Part shown: positions 37,621-45,694 of the stretch, one piece after another
Layout: every line of letters starts with the position of its first letter
How positions within the stretch are numbered: the first letter of the stretch is position 1
Source of the DNA: Nitrospirota bacterium
GTDB taxonomy: Bacteria; Nitrospirota; Thermodesulfovibrionia; Thermodesulfovibrionales; Magnetobacteriaceae
Length of the DNA: 64,000 bases
NCBI GenBank assembly: GCA_015233895.1
Contig: JADFXG010000006.1
Coordinates: 1-64,000 of the forward strand
Direction: 5' to 3'
Made by a program: the position numbers and the translations under genes
The notes under the pieces: generated by a model
Database searches by the model: none
What the model saw: only the letters and a program-made list of their open reading frames with translations
What the model was told of the DNA's origin: nothing

Positions 37621-37698
37621 CTTTATAAAAAGCTAAATAAAACTCCCTGAGGCAAGACCACAGGTGGTTATAATTTTAATAGTTAAGAAGGGAAATAG

Positions 37699-37893
37699 AT
37701 GACGGATTCCGAAATCCAGGAAAACAAAAGGGCGCTCGCCAATGCTCTTGCACAACAAGAAATTGAGGGGTTAACAGTGACTCCTGAAACTGCCGCTGAT
37801 TTGGCTCGCGTTTCAAACGGCGAAATATCCACATCCAACGTTATCGATAATCTGTACGCTCGCTATGCCCATATCGAAGTACTCAAACTCTGA
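37699..37893 (+). CDS. VbhA-like antitoxin of a Fic toxin
   Basis: 64 aa. The pattern ANALAQQEIEGLTVTPETAA followed by a short helix with NGEISTSNVIDNLYARYA matches VbhA-type antitoxins, whose first helix inhibits a Fic AMP-transferase through a Ser/Thr-x-x-x-Glu-Gly motif. Here the Glu-Gly is present (IEG) with Gln in the Ser/Thr place. The 3' end overlaps the start of a fic-like frame by 29 nt, the usual coupling, but that fic is truncated, so this is an orphan. Confidence 0.8.
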   Translation: MTDSEIQENKRALANALAQQEIEGLTVTPETAADLARVSNGEISTSNVIDNLYARYAHIEVLKL

Positions 37894-37963
37894 CCACTAC
37901 ATCGATGCAAATACTGGTGTCCTAAAGAACCGGCTGGGCATTACCACAGAAAAAGAGATTATA
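37865..37963 (+). pseudogene. 5' remnant of a fic toxin gene
   Basis: The first 31 or so codons (SKYSNSDHYIDANTGVLKNR then LGITTEKE) match the conserved N-terminus of Fic proteins (DPYxDPxTGVLKNKLGIxxxxEL). Afterwards similarity stops; the HPFxxGNGR catalytic motif is nowhere downstream. The frame happens to stay open into the next gene, which would yield a false 213-aa fusion. Confidence 0.75.
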
Positions 37964-38026
37964 ACATATTTTTTGTTAAACAAAAAAAACGCCACTTTGC
38001 CCTATTTGTGCTACAATATCTGTGTA

Positions 38027-38506
38027 ATGAGAAATATGTTTTCTGTAATATATAGTCTTTCCCTGGCTTTATGGGTTGGGGGAATGTTTATGTTTTCTTT
38101 TATAGTAACTCCTCTTGTATTTAAAAATAATACCAGAGACGCAGCTGGTTCCATTGTAAGTTATCTGTTTCCTGTGTACTTTCCGTTTGTTGCCGCTGTT
38201 TCCGGATTCTCACTTTTGTCGTACCTCTTTCTCTTGTCATGGCCTTTAAGGCGATTACAAACGATCATACTGTGTTTACTTGTTTTGGCTTTTATCTTTA
38301 GCATGTTAAACTATATAGTCATTCATCCGAAAGTTAAAGATGTGAAAGCAAAAATACATTCCTTTGATAAATCAATGCCTGATACAACCGATGAGGGTTT
38401 ATTACGGATGAAATTTAAAAGACTGCACCAAATTTCAGTACTCTTTAATGTGATTATCCTCATAGAGGGTATAGCATTGATAGTTATATCGCAAAGATAT
38501 GGCTAA
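38027..38506 (+). CDS. DUF4149-like integral membrane protein
   Basis: 159 aa from ATG 38027, which begins a normal first helix (FSVIYSLSLALWVGGMFMFS) with the TPLVF step typical of DUF4149. Four hydrophobic helices in all; between helices 3 and 4 lies a polar loop (HPKVKDVKAKIHSFDK) and KFKRLHQISVLFNVIILI near the end. The open frame extends upstream to 37865 only because of the fused fic remnant. Function of the family is unknown. Followed 30 nt later by rsmE. Confidence 0.82.
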   Translation: MRNMFSVIYSLSLALWVGGMFMFSFIVTPLVFKNNTRDAAGSIVSYLFPVYFPFVAAVSGFSLLSYLFLLSWPLRRLQTIILCLLVLAFIFSMLNYIVIHPKVKDVKAKIHSFDKSMPDTTDEGLLRMKFKRLHQISVLFNVIILIEGIALIVISQRYG

Positions 38507-38536
38507 TTAGTATAATAATCACAAAACTGATAATTC

Positions 38537-39262
38537 ATGCACCGGTTATACGTTGAAAAAATAACAGAGACAGACGGTTTTTTCTGCCTTAACGGACAAA
38601 ACGCCCACTACCTTACCAATGTTCTAAGACAGCGGGCTGGTGACACTGTGCTTCTTTTTGATTCGTCAGGACAGGTTTTTACCGGAATCATAACAGATGT
38701 CAGAGCAAAAGAGGTACTTCTTAAACTTACCCCTCAGGACGCACCAAAAGAGGAACAATCAGTTGATATAGTGCTTTGTCAGGGGCTTCTTAAGGGAGCC
38801 AAAATGGACTTTGTGATTGAAAAGAGCACCGAGTGTGGAGTAAGTGAAATCATTCCGTTTTATAGCTCACGCTGCCAGCTCACAGAAACAAGAAAACTCT
38901 TCCGATGGAATAAGATAGCAATAGAGGCCTCACGGCAGTCACAGCGTGTAACAGTGCCTCTTGTAAGACCACCGTTAAATTTTTCCGATTTGCTGTTAAT
39001 GATTAAAGAACATGTGAAGAGCCGTGCATTTATTTTTTATGAGAAGTGTGGGATGCGTTTAAAATCAGAGGTTTTACAAAGCGATATAAAAACCATATAT
39101 GCAATAGTTGGCCCGGAGGGCGGTTTCAGCTCAGATGAAATAAGTGAAGCTGAAGAATCAGGTGCAACATCGGTGTATTTAGGCAGCAGAGTGCTACGTG
39201 CCGAAACAGCCTCTTTTGCTTCAGTACTGCTTCTTCAATTTATGTTTGGTGATACAGGGTAA
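38537..39262 (+). CDS. rsmE: 16S rRNA (uracil1498-N3)-methyltransferase RsmE
   Basis: 241 aa, standard. PUA-like N-terminal domain (HYLTNVLRQRAGDTVLLFDSSG), and a SPOUT knot with QGLLKGAKMDFVIEKSTECGV, EASRQSQRVTVP, VGPEGGFSSDEI and LGSRVLRAETA, which bind SAM. Acts on the decoding centre of the small subunit. Ends 25 nt before the convergent CrtI-like gene. Confidence 0.96.
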   Translation: MHRLYVEKITETDGFFCLNGQNAHYLTNVLRQRAGDTVLLFDSSGQVFTGIITDVRAKEVLLKLTPQDAPKEEQSVDIVLCQGLLKGAKMDFVIEKSTECGVSEIIPFYSSRCQLTETRKLFRWNKIAIEASRQSQRVTVPLVRPPLNFSDLLLMIKEHVKSRAFIFYEKCGMRLKSEVLQSDIKTIYAIVGPEGGFSSDEISEAEESGATSVYLGSRVLRAETASFASVLLLQFMFGDTG

Positions 39263-39287
39263 GCTGTCAAAGAAGTAATTCATTTCA

Positions 39288-40799
39288 TTACAACAGTTTT
39301 CTATCAAAAGACCATTTTCTGTTTCCGATGTCGTCTCTGATAATCAATTCTGATGTTATTACTGAGGATATACAGATATTTGGCAGACCACTGCCGGGAT
39401 GGGTTCCACCGCCAACGATATAGCAATTAGATAGTTCCTCAGACCTGTTATGTGGCCTGAAGTAAAACATCTGATTCAGGTTATGGCTTAGGTTAAACAC
39501 TGCTCCTTTAAATGTATTAAATCCGTATTCCCAATCTATGGGCGTAACAATTTTTTCCACCTCGATATGGTCTCTTATGTCTTTGATTTCTGTTTTTTTA
39601 CAAATATTATCCAACACCTTATCTCTGAAATCCTGCTTTATCGCCTCCCAGTCAATCAAGGCTTTATTATTTGGTACCGGTACAAGGATGTACATAGTGG
39701 ATTTCCCTGAGGGTGCTAAAGTGCTGTCTGTAACAGACGGATTCTGAATATATGCAAAGGCGGTTGACGAGGGTTTTTGAGTCATTGCTATATCATCCAT
39801 GCTCTTTTTAAAGTCATATCCAAAAATCAGGTTGTGATGCGCCATATCATATTGCGTATTAATACCGAGATACAGCACAAATGCAGAACACGAGTAATCA
39901 CGTTTTTGTAAGTTACTATCTGTGTACTTTTTGCGCTCACCGATTAAATTTGACATCGCATACGCAAAATCAGCATTGATTACCACGTAGTCTGATTCCA
40001 CTTTGTCGCCATTTTCTAAAAGTACCCCTGTCGCTTTTCTGTTCTTTCTCAAAACCTGCCGCACTGAAGTGGATGTGTGAATTTTCCCCCCGTATCCCTC
40101 AATAACTTTGGCCATCGCCAATGTTAATTGGTTTAATCCCCCTGTTACATGAGCTATTCCCCATTTATGTTCTATAAAAGATATTAAGGTGTATGCTGAG
40201 GGCGCTCTCCACGGAGACATCCCTATATACTTTGTCTGAAAGGACATAGCTAATTGCATTTTCTCATCACTAAAATACTTTTTAAGCCGTCCGTTAAGCG
40301 TATTAAATATGTCCAACTGAGGGAGCGCCTCTAAGAAATGAGGCTTCAAAAAATCAGACATTTTTTCGTACGCTACTTTAAAACAACCCTCTATTCGCCT
40401 GAACCTATAGTGCTCGTACTGTTTAAATTTCAGGTAATTATCCACCTCTACGGGAAACAAACGCTTTATCTCCGCCACGGTTTTCTTTTCATTCGATGAT
40501 GGGAAAAACTCTGTGCCGTCTGCAAATTTTAACCGGTATAGCGGGTCAAGCATCTTAATCTCTACGTAGTCTTTTAAGTTTACACCGGAAAGAGCAAAAA
40601 GCTCCTCTACGTACTGTGGCATTATTAAAAGGGTCGGCCCTATATCAAAAGAGTAACCGTTAAACGTAAATCTGCCAGTGCGGCCTCCAACGGAATTCCC
40701 TTTCTCATAGACAGTTACGTCATACCCCTTATACGACAACAACATAGCAGCTGCCAACCCTCCGGGGCCGGCTCCAATTATGGTAACTTTCTTTTTCAT
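39288..40799 (-). CDS. Phytoene desaturase (CrtI)-family FAD oxidoreductase
   Basis: 503 aa. N-terminal dinucleotide-binding motif VTIIGAGPGGLAAAMLL then VYEKGNSVGGRTGRF; central GGLNQLTLAMAKVIEGYGG and VVINADFAYAM; C-terminal GGGTHPGSGLPNICISS, the CrtI-type FAD signature. Family members desaturate or oxidise carotenoid or related polyprenyl chains. No other carotenoid gene lies nearby, so the substrate cannot be told. It follows the selenoprotein gene in the same direction (55 nt), and may be co-transcribed. Confidence 0.9.
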   Translation of the reverse strand: MKKKVTIIGAGPGGLAAAMLLSYKGYDVTVYEKGNSVGGRTGRFTFNGYSFDIGPTLLIMPQYVEELFALSGVNLKDYVEIKMLDPLYRLKFADGTEFFPSSNEKKTVAEIKRLFPVEVDNYLKFKQYEHYRFRRIEGCFKVAYEKMSDFLKPHFLEALPQLDIFNTLNGRLKKYFSDEKMQLAMSFQTKYIGMSPWRAPSAYTLISFIEHKWGIAHVTGGLNQLTLAMAKVIEGYGGKIHTSTSVRQVLRKNRKATGVLLENGDKVESDYVVINADFAYAMSNLIGERKKYTDSNLQKRDYSCSAFVLYLGINTQYDMAHHNLIFGYDFKKSMDDIAMTQKPSSTAFAYIQNPSVTDSTLAPSGKSTMYILVPVPNNKALIDWEAIKQDFRDKVLDNICKKTEIKDIRDHIEVEKIVTPIDWEYGFNTFKGAVFNLSHNLNQMFYFRPHNRSEELSNCYIVGGGTHPGSGLPNICISSVITSELIIRDDIGNRKWSFDRKLL

Positions 40800-40854
40800 A
40801 TTAAGTTTAAAATGAATGCCAGGTTGTAAGCTAATGTAAATACATTAGAGCTGT

Positions 40855-41394
40855 TTAAGCATATAGAGCCGCCTCGTTCAAAAGCTCTTCGGCAGGCGGA
40901 TACCCTGCAATATCTTTTGAGTAATGTGCATATCTTATTGTGGAGGTGCGGTCAATAATAAAGACTCCAGAAAGTTGAAATATGTCACCGACCGGCACTC
41001 CGGGAAGATGTCCTCTTACTAATGCCCTCATGCCGTGCACTAAAACCTTTGGGGAGGCGATACCAGTGAGTCCTGCGCTAAAGAGCTCATACACCTTGTA
41101 TAAATGTTTATGCGGATCGCAGATAATTTTAAATGTTAATCCATGATTTTTACGAAATGATTCCGACTGTTTTACACTACCCATACCGACAAGTATTATT
41201 TGCGTACCTAGTGCGTCAAAGAGTTCCTTTTCTCTGTGCAACTGCACAGCCTGCTCTTTGCAAAATGGTCACCCAAAGTGTCGTAAGAACACAAGCATCA
41301 CATTGCCCTGCTGCCATAGAGTGCTTAAGTTTGTCTCAGTACCGTCTGAAAGCAAAATGTTTGTGTCGGGGGCTGTATCGCCTTGTTTTAACAT
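40855..41394 (-). CDS. Peroxiredoxin-like (AhpC-TSA_2 type) selenoprotein with in-frame UGA
   Basis: 179 aa when UGA at 41271-41269 is read as selenocysteine. ATG 41394 has GGGAGG about nine bases upstream. Residues 1-41 (GDTAPDTNILLSDGTE; MLVFLRHFG) and the part after the UGA (PFCKEQAVQL, GMGSVKQSESFRKNHGL, CDPHKHLYKVYEL) are in one frame and together match the AhpC/TSA-like family, whose active site is RHFGCPFC. The UGA replaces the first Cys, giving Sec42-Pro-Phe-Cys45, the commonest place for Sec. A SECIS-like hairpin follows directly. No other interruption exists. Likely a thiol/selenol peroxidase or reductase in the cytoplasm. Selenocysteine machinery genes are not in the window. Confidence 0.88.
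41218..41259 (-). promoter_or_regulatory. Bacterial SECIS-like hairpin
   Basis: In the mRNA, CUGUGC-AGUU-GCACAG forms a perfect 6-bp stem with a four-base loop (DNA 41249-41234), and a lower stem AAAGAG/CUCUUU (41259-41254 with 41223-41218). G in the second loop position lies 27 nt after the UGA, within the range reported for bacterial SECIS elements bound by SelB. Confidence 0.75.
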
Positions 41395-41645
41395 ATAAAA
41401 AATCCTCCCGCATTAATCATTGAATATTGTTAATTCTTTACTATACTCCTTGTGGTCTTAGCTTTCGTGATAGTAAATTATACCACAGAGTTGGATTATT
41501 GTTCGATAAACAGGACATTAAATGTGACGGGTTTATCTTAGTATCTTTTAAACTTTAATTAAATAGTTAAATGCTTATTGAATTAACTCTGGCAGAGGGT
41601 TTTCAGGATTCTAAGTAGGTAGGTTTCTTTTTTTTTAAGTGGAAA

Positions 41646-41735
41646 AAAGGACTGGATCCCGCAACAAGTGCGGGATGACAAAGGGGTGACTTCTTTTTTT
41701 CTGTCATTCCTGCGAAAGCAGGAATCCAGTCCTTT
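41646..41735. repeat. Dispersed imperfect palindromic element, copy B
   Basis: Termini AAAGGACTGGATCC and GGAATCCAGTCCTTT are near-perfect inverted repeats; inner arms GTGCGGGATGACA and TGTCATTCCTGCG match copy A at 6238-6337. It sits between the selenoprotein gene and toxin-antitoxin debris. Confidence 0.85.
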
Positions 41736-41792
41736 ATTAACGGAGTTAACTACAAAGGCAATAATAGTTATTGATAATGCTAAAATATAATT

Positions 41793-41971
41793 ATGAAGAA
41801 AGCGATTATTTACGTTGTGAAAGCAGTTAAAATGATTCGTAATATTCGAGATAAACATTTTGAAGGAACAAAATGTTTATCAGTAGAAGAACAGATTCGT
41901 TTATAAGGAAAAAATCTGAAAAACTGCAAAAAAATTTGTTAAAGACAAAAGGGACAGCGACAAAAAATTAA
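41793..41971 (+). pseudogene. Small gene with a probable frameshift
   Basis: ATG 41793 opens 37 codons (VVKAVKMIRNIRDKHFEGTK then SVEEQIRL) ending at TAA 41904. The plus-two frame continues directly (IRKKSEKLQKNLLKTKGTA) to TAA 41969. The joined product would look like the short helical proteins often encoded in toxin-antitoxin loci. No ribosome site is obvious. A lost base is the simplest explanation. Confidence 0.4.
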
Positions 41972-41980
41972 AAAGAGATA

Positions 41981-42065
41981 ACTGCCTATTTGTAATTATT
42001 TTTGTAATCACTGTTTTCAAAGACTGACTGTCGGTAACTTTTGTGATTGCAGGGCAATAGGCAGT
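41981..42065. repeat. Long inverted repeat upstream of the HigA-like gene
   Basis: Outer arms ACTGCCTATT (41981-41990) and AATAGGCAGT (42056-42065) are perfect. Inner arms GTAATCAC and GTGATTGC pair with one G-T. The 85-bp span contains no gene and ends 37 nt before the antitoxin start. It could be a small mobile palindrome or a structured leader. Confidence 0.6.
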
Positions 42066-42102
42066 GGAGTTTTGAGTTGAGGATAGATTTTGGAAGGGAG
42101 TA

Positions 42103-42396
42103 ATGGCAAGAAAAACAATTAACTACAAAGACACTTTACTGGAATCCTTAAGAGACTCTGAAGAGGCTGCGGCATATATTAATGCCACTTTAGATGAAAA
42201 CTCAAGGGAAGCTTTTTTGCTGGCTCTTCGCAATATCGCAGATGCCAGAGGGTTTGTAAACGTTTCAAGAAAAGCAAACCTGAGCAGGGAAAGCATGTAC
42301 CGGATGTTATCGGAAAAAGGAAATCCCAAACTTTCAAGCCTCTCTTCATTACTTGATAGCCTGGGCTTGAAATTCGCCGTTGAAGTTAAAGAATGA
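42103..42396 (+). CDS. HigA-like (addiction module antidote) HTH protein
   Basis: 97 aa, the usual size. YKDTLLESLRDSEEAAAYIN then a helix-turn-helix FVNVSRKANLSRESMYRMLS and the conserved NPKLSSLSSLLDSLGLKFAV end, as in the TIGR02684-type antidote family. Such antidotes normally follow a HigB/RelE-type toxin gene; none is found within 700 bp upstream or downstream, so this one is orphaned. GGAAGG is five bases from the ATG. Confidence 0.88.
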   Translation: MARKTINYKDTLLESLRDSEEAAAYINATLDENSREAFLLALRNIADARGFVNVSRKANLSRESMYRMLSEKGNPKLSSLSSLLDSLGLKFAVEVKE

Positions 42397-42451
42397 TTAG
42401 AAACGATATGGAATATTGCTGGAATAAAAGACGAATTGTTATACTTGATTC

Positions 42452-43621
42452 ATGATATTGACGAGACGTCTCGGTAATTGTCCAGAATGTGGTGGGGTAA
42501 ATACTTATCCCTTCTTGTTTATAAGTAACAACAACATGATATATAAATGTAAAAAATGTAAGGAAACCCAATCAAAGGCACTTCCTCTTATAAAAAAGAA
42601 AATCATTTACCTTGACCAATTTTTTCTTTCAAAAGTATTCAGAAAAAGTGAGGAAGATTTTATTAAAGCGTCAGAGACACTGACACGATTAGCATATTAC
42701 CAAGTCCTTGTCTGTCCCTATTCGACAATTCATGAGACAGAAACACATCAATGGAGATATAATGAGATGGCAGAGCTTTTTGAGTTCATAAAGAGATATT
42801 CAAGAGGACACTATTTTGAAGCTGATTATGAAGTAGAAATGACGCAGCTTAAACGCTCTTATGAAGCCTTTTTAAATGGAGCTTCCCCCGCAATTGGTCT
42901 GTTGGAACAAGACGCAGTACCTGAAGACGTACATCAGTGGGATAACCATATATTTGTTGATGCAGGGAGGTATGTTGAGGATGCCGAGTTAGTAAGAAGC
43001 CTTAAGAATCAGGTCGTGGATAATATAATAATGGACATTGACGAATGGAGGAAACAACGCCTATCTTTTGAGGAGATTTTTGAACTAAACGTGGGGGCAT
43101 GGGAAAAAACTGTTAAAGATGCGTTTAAAGAACTTAAATTTCAGACAATAGATAACCCGTTATTTTTACCAATTTTGAGTAAATACCTTATGCAACTTTT
43201 TATGTTTAATAGCCGGGGAGAAACACCAGATGAACGTTATCTCAAAATGACGGAATATATGAAATCGGACTATATTAAACATATACCATTTGTCAACATA
43301 TTTTCTAAAATTTATAGCTTGCTCCGATAAAAAGTTCAGCAAGGGCAGTTCCCTTCAAATGTTAAGAAAATAAAGAAGAGTATCTCAGGCTTATATTTCG
43401 ATGCAAAATTTATTTCTGTTTATGCCCCATACTGTGATGCCATGTTTGTTGACAATCATATGCGCCAATGGTTAGTAGATGACAATATAAATATTCAGAA
43501 TATGTATTCAGTTAGAATCTTCTCAAAGGAAAATATTAAGGAGTTTGAATTGTTCCTTAATAATATTGAAAATGACGTATCTGAAGAACATAAAGTGATC
43601 GTTCGTGATATTTACCATTAA
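42452..43621 (+). pseudogene. PIN-like/zinc-ribbon protein gene interrupted by a stop codon
   Basis: A 292-codon frame stops at TAA 43328-43330, but the same frame continues without a gap for 96 codons (ISGLYFDAKFISVYAPYCDA, FVDNHMRQWLVDD) to TAA 43619. The whole would be about 389 aa. The N-terminus has a zinc ribbon (CPECGG...CKKCKE), then KKIIYLDQFFLSKVF, a PIN-like first strand with Asp, and the tail YCDAMFVDN, the usual last acidic element of PIN-like domains. A nonsense mutation has probably inactivated it; the first part may still be made. Family placement is tentative. Confidence 0.7.
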
Positions 43622-43630
43622 ACATGACAT

Positions 43631-43855
43631 CTAAGCGTACTCGTAAAGGGGAACTGTCCGTGTCGGCACGCTTGCTGTCTTTAGCAATTCTTCAATATGC
43701 CTGACAGTTTCAGGCTTAAGAAGAACATCTCCACACACAGAACATACTTCTGCCGGAACATGGTCAATGACGATTACCTGTCCTCTATGTTGCACAGTAT
43801 GCACAATATGACTTTCTTCATAATAGCCAGTACAGCCTTCTATGCTACAGTTCAT
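43631..43855 (-). CDS. YgiT-type zinc-finger antitoxin
   Basis: 74 aa from ATG 43855, eight bases after AAAGGAGG. Two Cys pairs (MNCSIEGC; VCSVCGD) bind zinc as in the N-terminal domain of MqsA/YgiT, followed by a helical stretch. The C-terminal HTH of MqsA is absent, as in many YgiT-type partners of DUF4258 toxins. The start codon overlaps the toxin stop as ATGA, so it is the second gene of a toxin-first operon. Confidence 0.88.
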   Translation of the reverse strand: MNCSIEGCTGYYEESHIVHTVQHRGQVIVIDHVPAEVCSVCGDVLLKPETVRHIEELLKTASVPTRTVPLYEYA

Positions 43856-44193
43856 ATTTGTTGCCTCCTTTGAGCCGGTGTAATCCATTTCGGAGGTCTT
43901 GGCTCATATACTGTTATTATTATAACCACAGGACTTGTTGTTGTGCAAACTATATGTAAAGGACGTTGTTCTTTTGTTGTAAGACCACTAATCAGGCAGC
44001 ACGCCCCACGACGGTGCTCAGGATAGTTTTCAAGAATTTCTCCTGATGCAATAGCCTCCAACACTTCATCAATTGTGATGTCCTCATCGGCCATTTCCTG
44101 ATGAGCGTGTTGAGTAATACGAATATTCTGTGCATTTGCATAAGTTGTAATTCGTCTCAGTGTTTCGTCTATATCTGTAATTTCAGCAACCAC
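43852..44193 (-). CDS. DUF4258 family toxin
   Basis: 113 aa. Core ITQHAHQEMADEDITIDEVL, a GEILENYPEHRRGACCLISG segment and LHIVCTTTSPVVIIITVYEP, the DUF4258 signature (RelE-like fold). Usually paired with YgiT-type antitoxins exactly as here, with a 4-nt overlap. The residues that would act on RNA are His/Arg-rich, as expected. Activity is inferred from family and context. Confidence 0.87.
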   Translation of the reverse strand: MVAEITDIDETLRRITTYANAQNIRITQHAHQEMADEDITIDEVLEAIASGEILENYPEHRRGACCLISGLTTKEQRPLHIVCTTTSPVVIIITVYEPRPPKWITPAQRRQQI

Positions 44194-44278
44194 TGGTTGG
44201 CCAATATTGTCTCCCGTATCTTATGTTTGTCTAATTTTTCCACATCCATTACCTGAGTATCTATATTTTATCATTAAT

Positions 44279-45538
44279 CTACTTTTGAAACAACCTGACG
44301 TCCACAAAATCGCCCTCTGAAATTCCCCTTTTGTCTGCGCCAACCACAATAACCCCGTCTGCTTTGACCATCGTATTAATAAGGCCGGATTTACCCAAAA
44401 TCGGTACCGCCCACGGCTCTCCATCCCGGTTTTCCACTTTTACCCATACATGGTCCTCTCTGCCCGGTAAAGACGATATGTTTTTCGCTATACGCGCTCT
44501 TATCCTGCCGCTATACTCCGATAAGACACTATCCTCTGACAGACCTGCGATTTTCTGTAAAACTCCCCTTACAAACACATCAAAAGCAACCATCACAGCC
44601 GATGGATGCCCAGGGAGTCCAAACACCGGTGTTTTATTAACCATGCCAAAAATTGTCGGTTTTCCGGGCTTTAACGCAACTCCGTGAAATATAACTCCAG
44701 GTGCTCCAAATGAATTTATAATCTTCGGTGTTAAATCCTTAGTACCAACCGAGCTTCCCCCCGTTATTAAAACCATATCGGCACAGTTTAACGACTTACT
44801 CATGGCCTCTGTCATCGTTTCATAATCGTCCCTGAAAATTCCCATGATTACCGGCTCCCCGCCGTTAACCTTCACAAGGGCTGCAAGCGTATATGTGTTT
44901 ATGTCCCGTACCTGACCCGGATTAATATTGCCCTCAGGCGGCACAATTTCATCTCCAGTAGAAATAATTGCAACCACCGGCAGTTTATGTACCGTAACTT
45001 TGGAAATCCCCAGTGCAGCTAAAACACCTGCATCCTGCGGTCTCAACTGATGTCCCCTCTGAAACAGAAGCTCCCCGGCTTTGACATCCTCTCCCCTTAA
45101 AACTGTGTTTTCCTTCGGTGCAACCGCTTTTACCACTTCAATCATGTCTTCATCCAGTTTTTGGGTATGCTCAAGCATTAAGACTGAATCTGCACCGTCG
45201 GGGAGCATTCCACCTGTAGGAATTTTAGCTGCCTCACCCGTGTTTACTTTAAAATCAGGTAGCTTACCCATAAATACTTCATGCTTTACATTAAGATATG
45301 CAGGCACTGACTCCGTAGCTCCAAAAGTATCTGAACTTTGTATAGCAAACCCATCCATAACAGAGCGTGAAAAAGCAGGCAGATCTTCGCTGGATTTAAT
45401 GTCTGTGGCAAGCACTCGCCCAACTGAGCTTTCAATACCTATTACGTCAACACCGATAACATTGTATTGAACAGAGGCGATTAAACTTTTGGCGGCTGAA
45501 ACCGAAATCAGCCCTACCCTGCCAAGCATATCAGGCAT
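44279..45538 (-). CDS. moeA: Molybdopterin molybdenumtransferase MoeA
   Basis: 419 aa, standard. It inserts molybdate into adenylated molybdopterin. LPAFSRSVMDGFAIQSSDT, GEAAKIPTGGMLPDGADSV, RGEDVKAGELLFQRG, STGDEIV, the MoCF part ITGGSSVGTKDLTP and GLPGHPSAVMVAFDVF are all intact. No other moa/moe gene is adjacent. The N-terminal SAAKSLIASVQYNVIG is slightly unusual but in register. Confidence 0.97.
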   Translation of the reverse strand: MPDMLGRVGLISVSAAKSLIASVQYNVIGVDVIGIESSVGRVLATDIKSSEDLPAFSRSVMDGFAIQSSDTFGATESVPAYLNVKHEVFMGKLPDFKVNTGEAAKIPTGGMLPDGADSVLMLEHTQKLDEDMIEVVKAVAPKENTVLRGEDVKAGELLFQRGHQLRPQDAGVLAALGISKVTVHKLPVVAIISTGDEIVPPEGNINPGQVRDINTYTLAALVKVNGGEPVIMGIFRDDYETMTEAMSKSLNCADMVLITGGSSVGTKDLTPKIINSFGAPGVIFHGVALKPGKPTIFGMVNKTPVFGLPGHPSAVMVAFDVFVRGVLQKIAGLSEDSVLSEYSGRIRARIAKNISSLPGREDHVWVKVENRDGEPWAVPILGKSGLINTMVKADGVIVVGADKRGISEGDFVDVRLFQK

Positions 45539-45694
45539 ATCTACATCCCTAATTCTAATTCAATCGTCTAACTTTGTTGGCTTCGTTACAAGCTCCTCAA
45601 CGTACAAAACAGTACGTCTGCGTCGCTTGCTCCTTGCCGCCTCGTTATACTTCTGAATTATAATCAGAATAACTGTTGCAATTATAAATCACCC

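Noticed and set aside
37865-38506. A 213-aa single protein from 37865
   Set aside because: The first third is a Fic N-terminus and the rest a complete DUF4149-like membrane protein starting at ATG 38027; the joined frame is accidental.
40855-41247. A 130-aa protein starting at GTG 41247
   Set aside because: It lacks the active site and N-terminal half; the frame continues through a UGA in a family Cys position, so the selenoprotein reading is better.
41583-41858. Minus-strand 91-aa frame
   Set aside because: It runs through the palindromic repeat copy B and has no ribosome site.
43328-43330. Programmed recoding at the stop inside the PIN-like gene
   Set aside because: The codon is TAA, which is not used for selenocysteine or pyrrolysine insertion, and there is no frameshift site.
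45545-45690. Dispersed repeat or tRNA-like segment after moeA
   Set aside because: It contains short self-complementary parts (TTCTGA/TCAGAA; ACGTAC) but no second copy or clear structure in this window.
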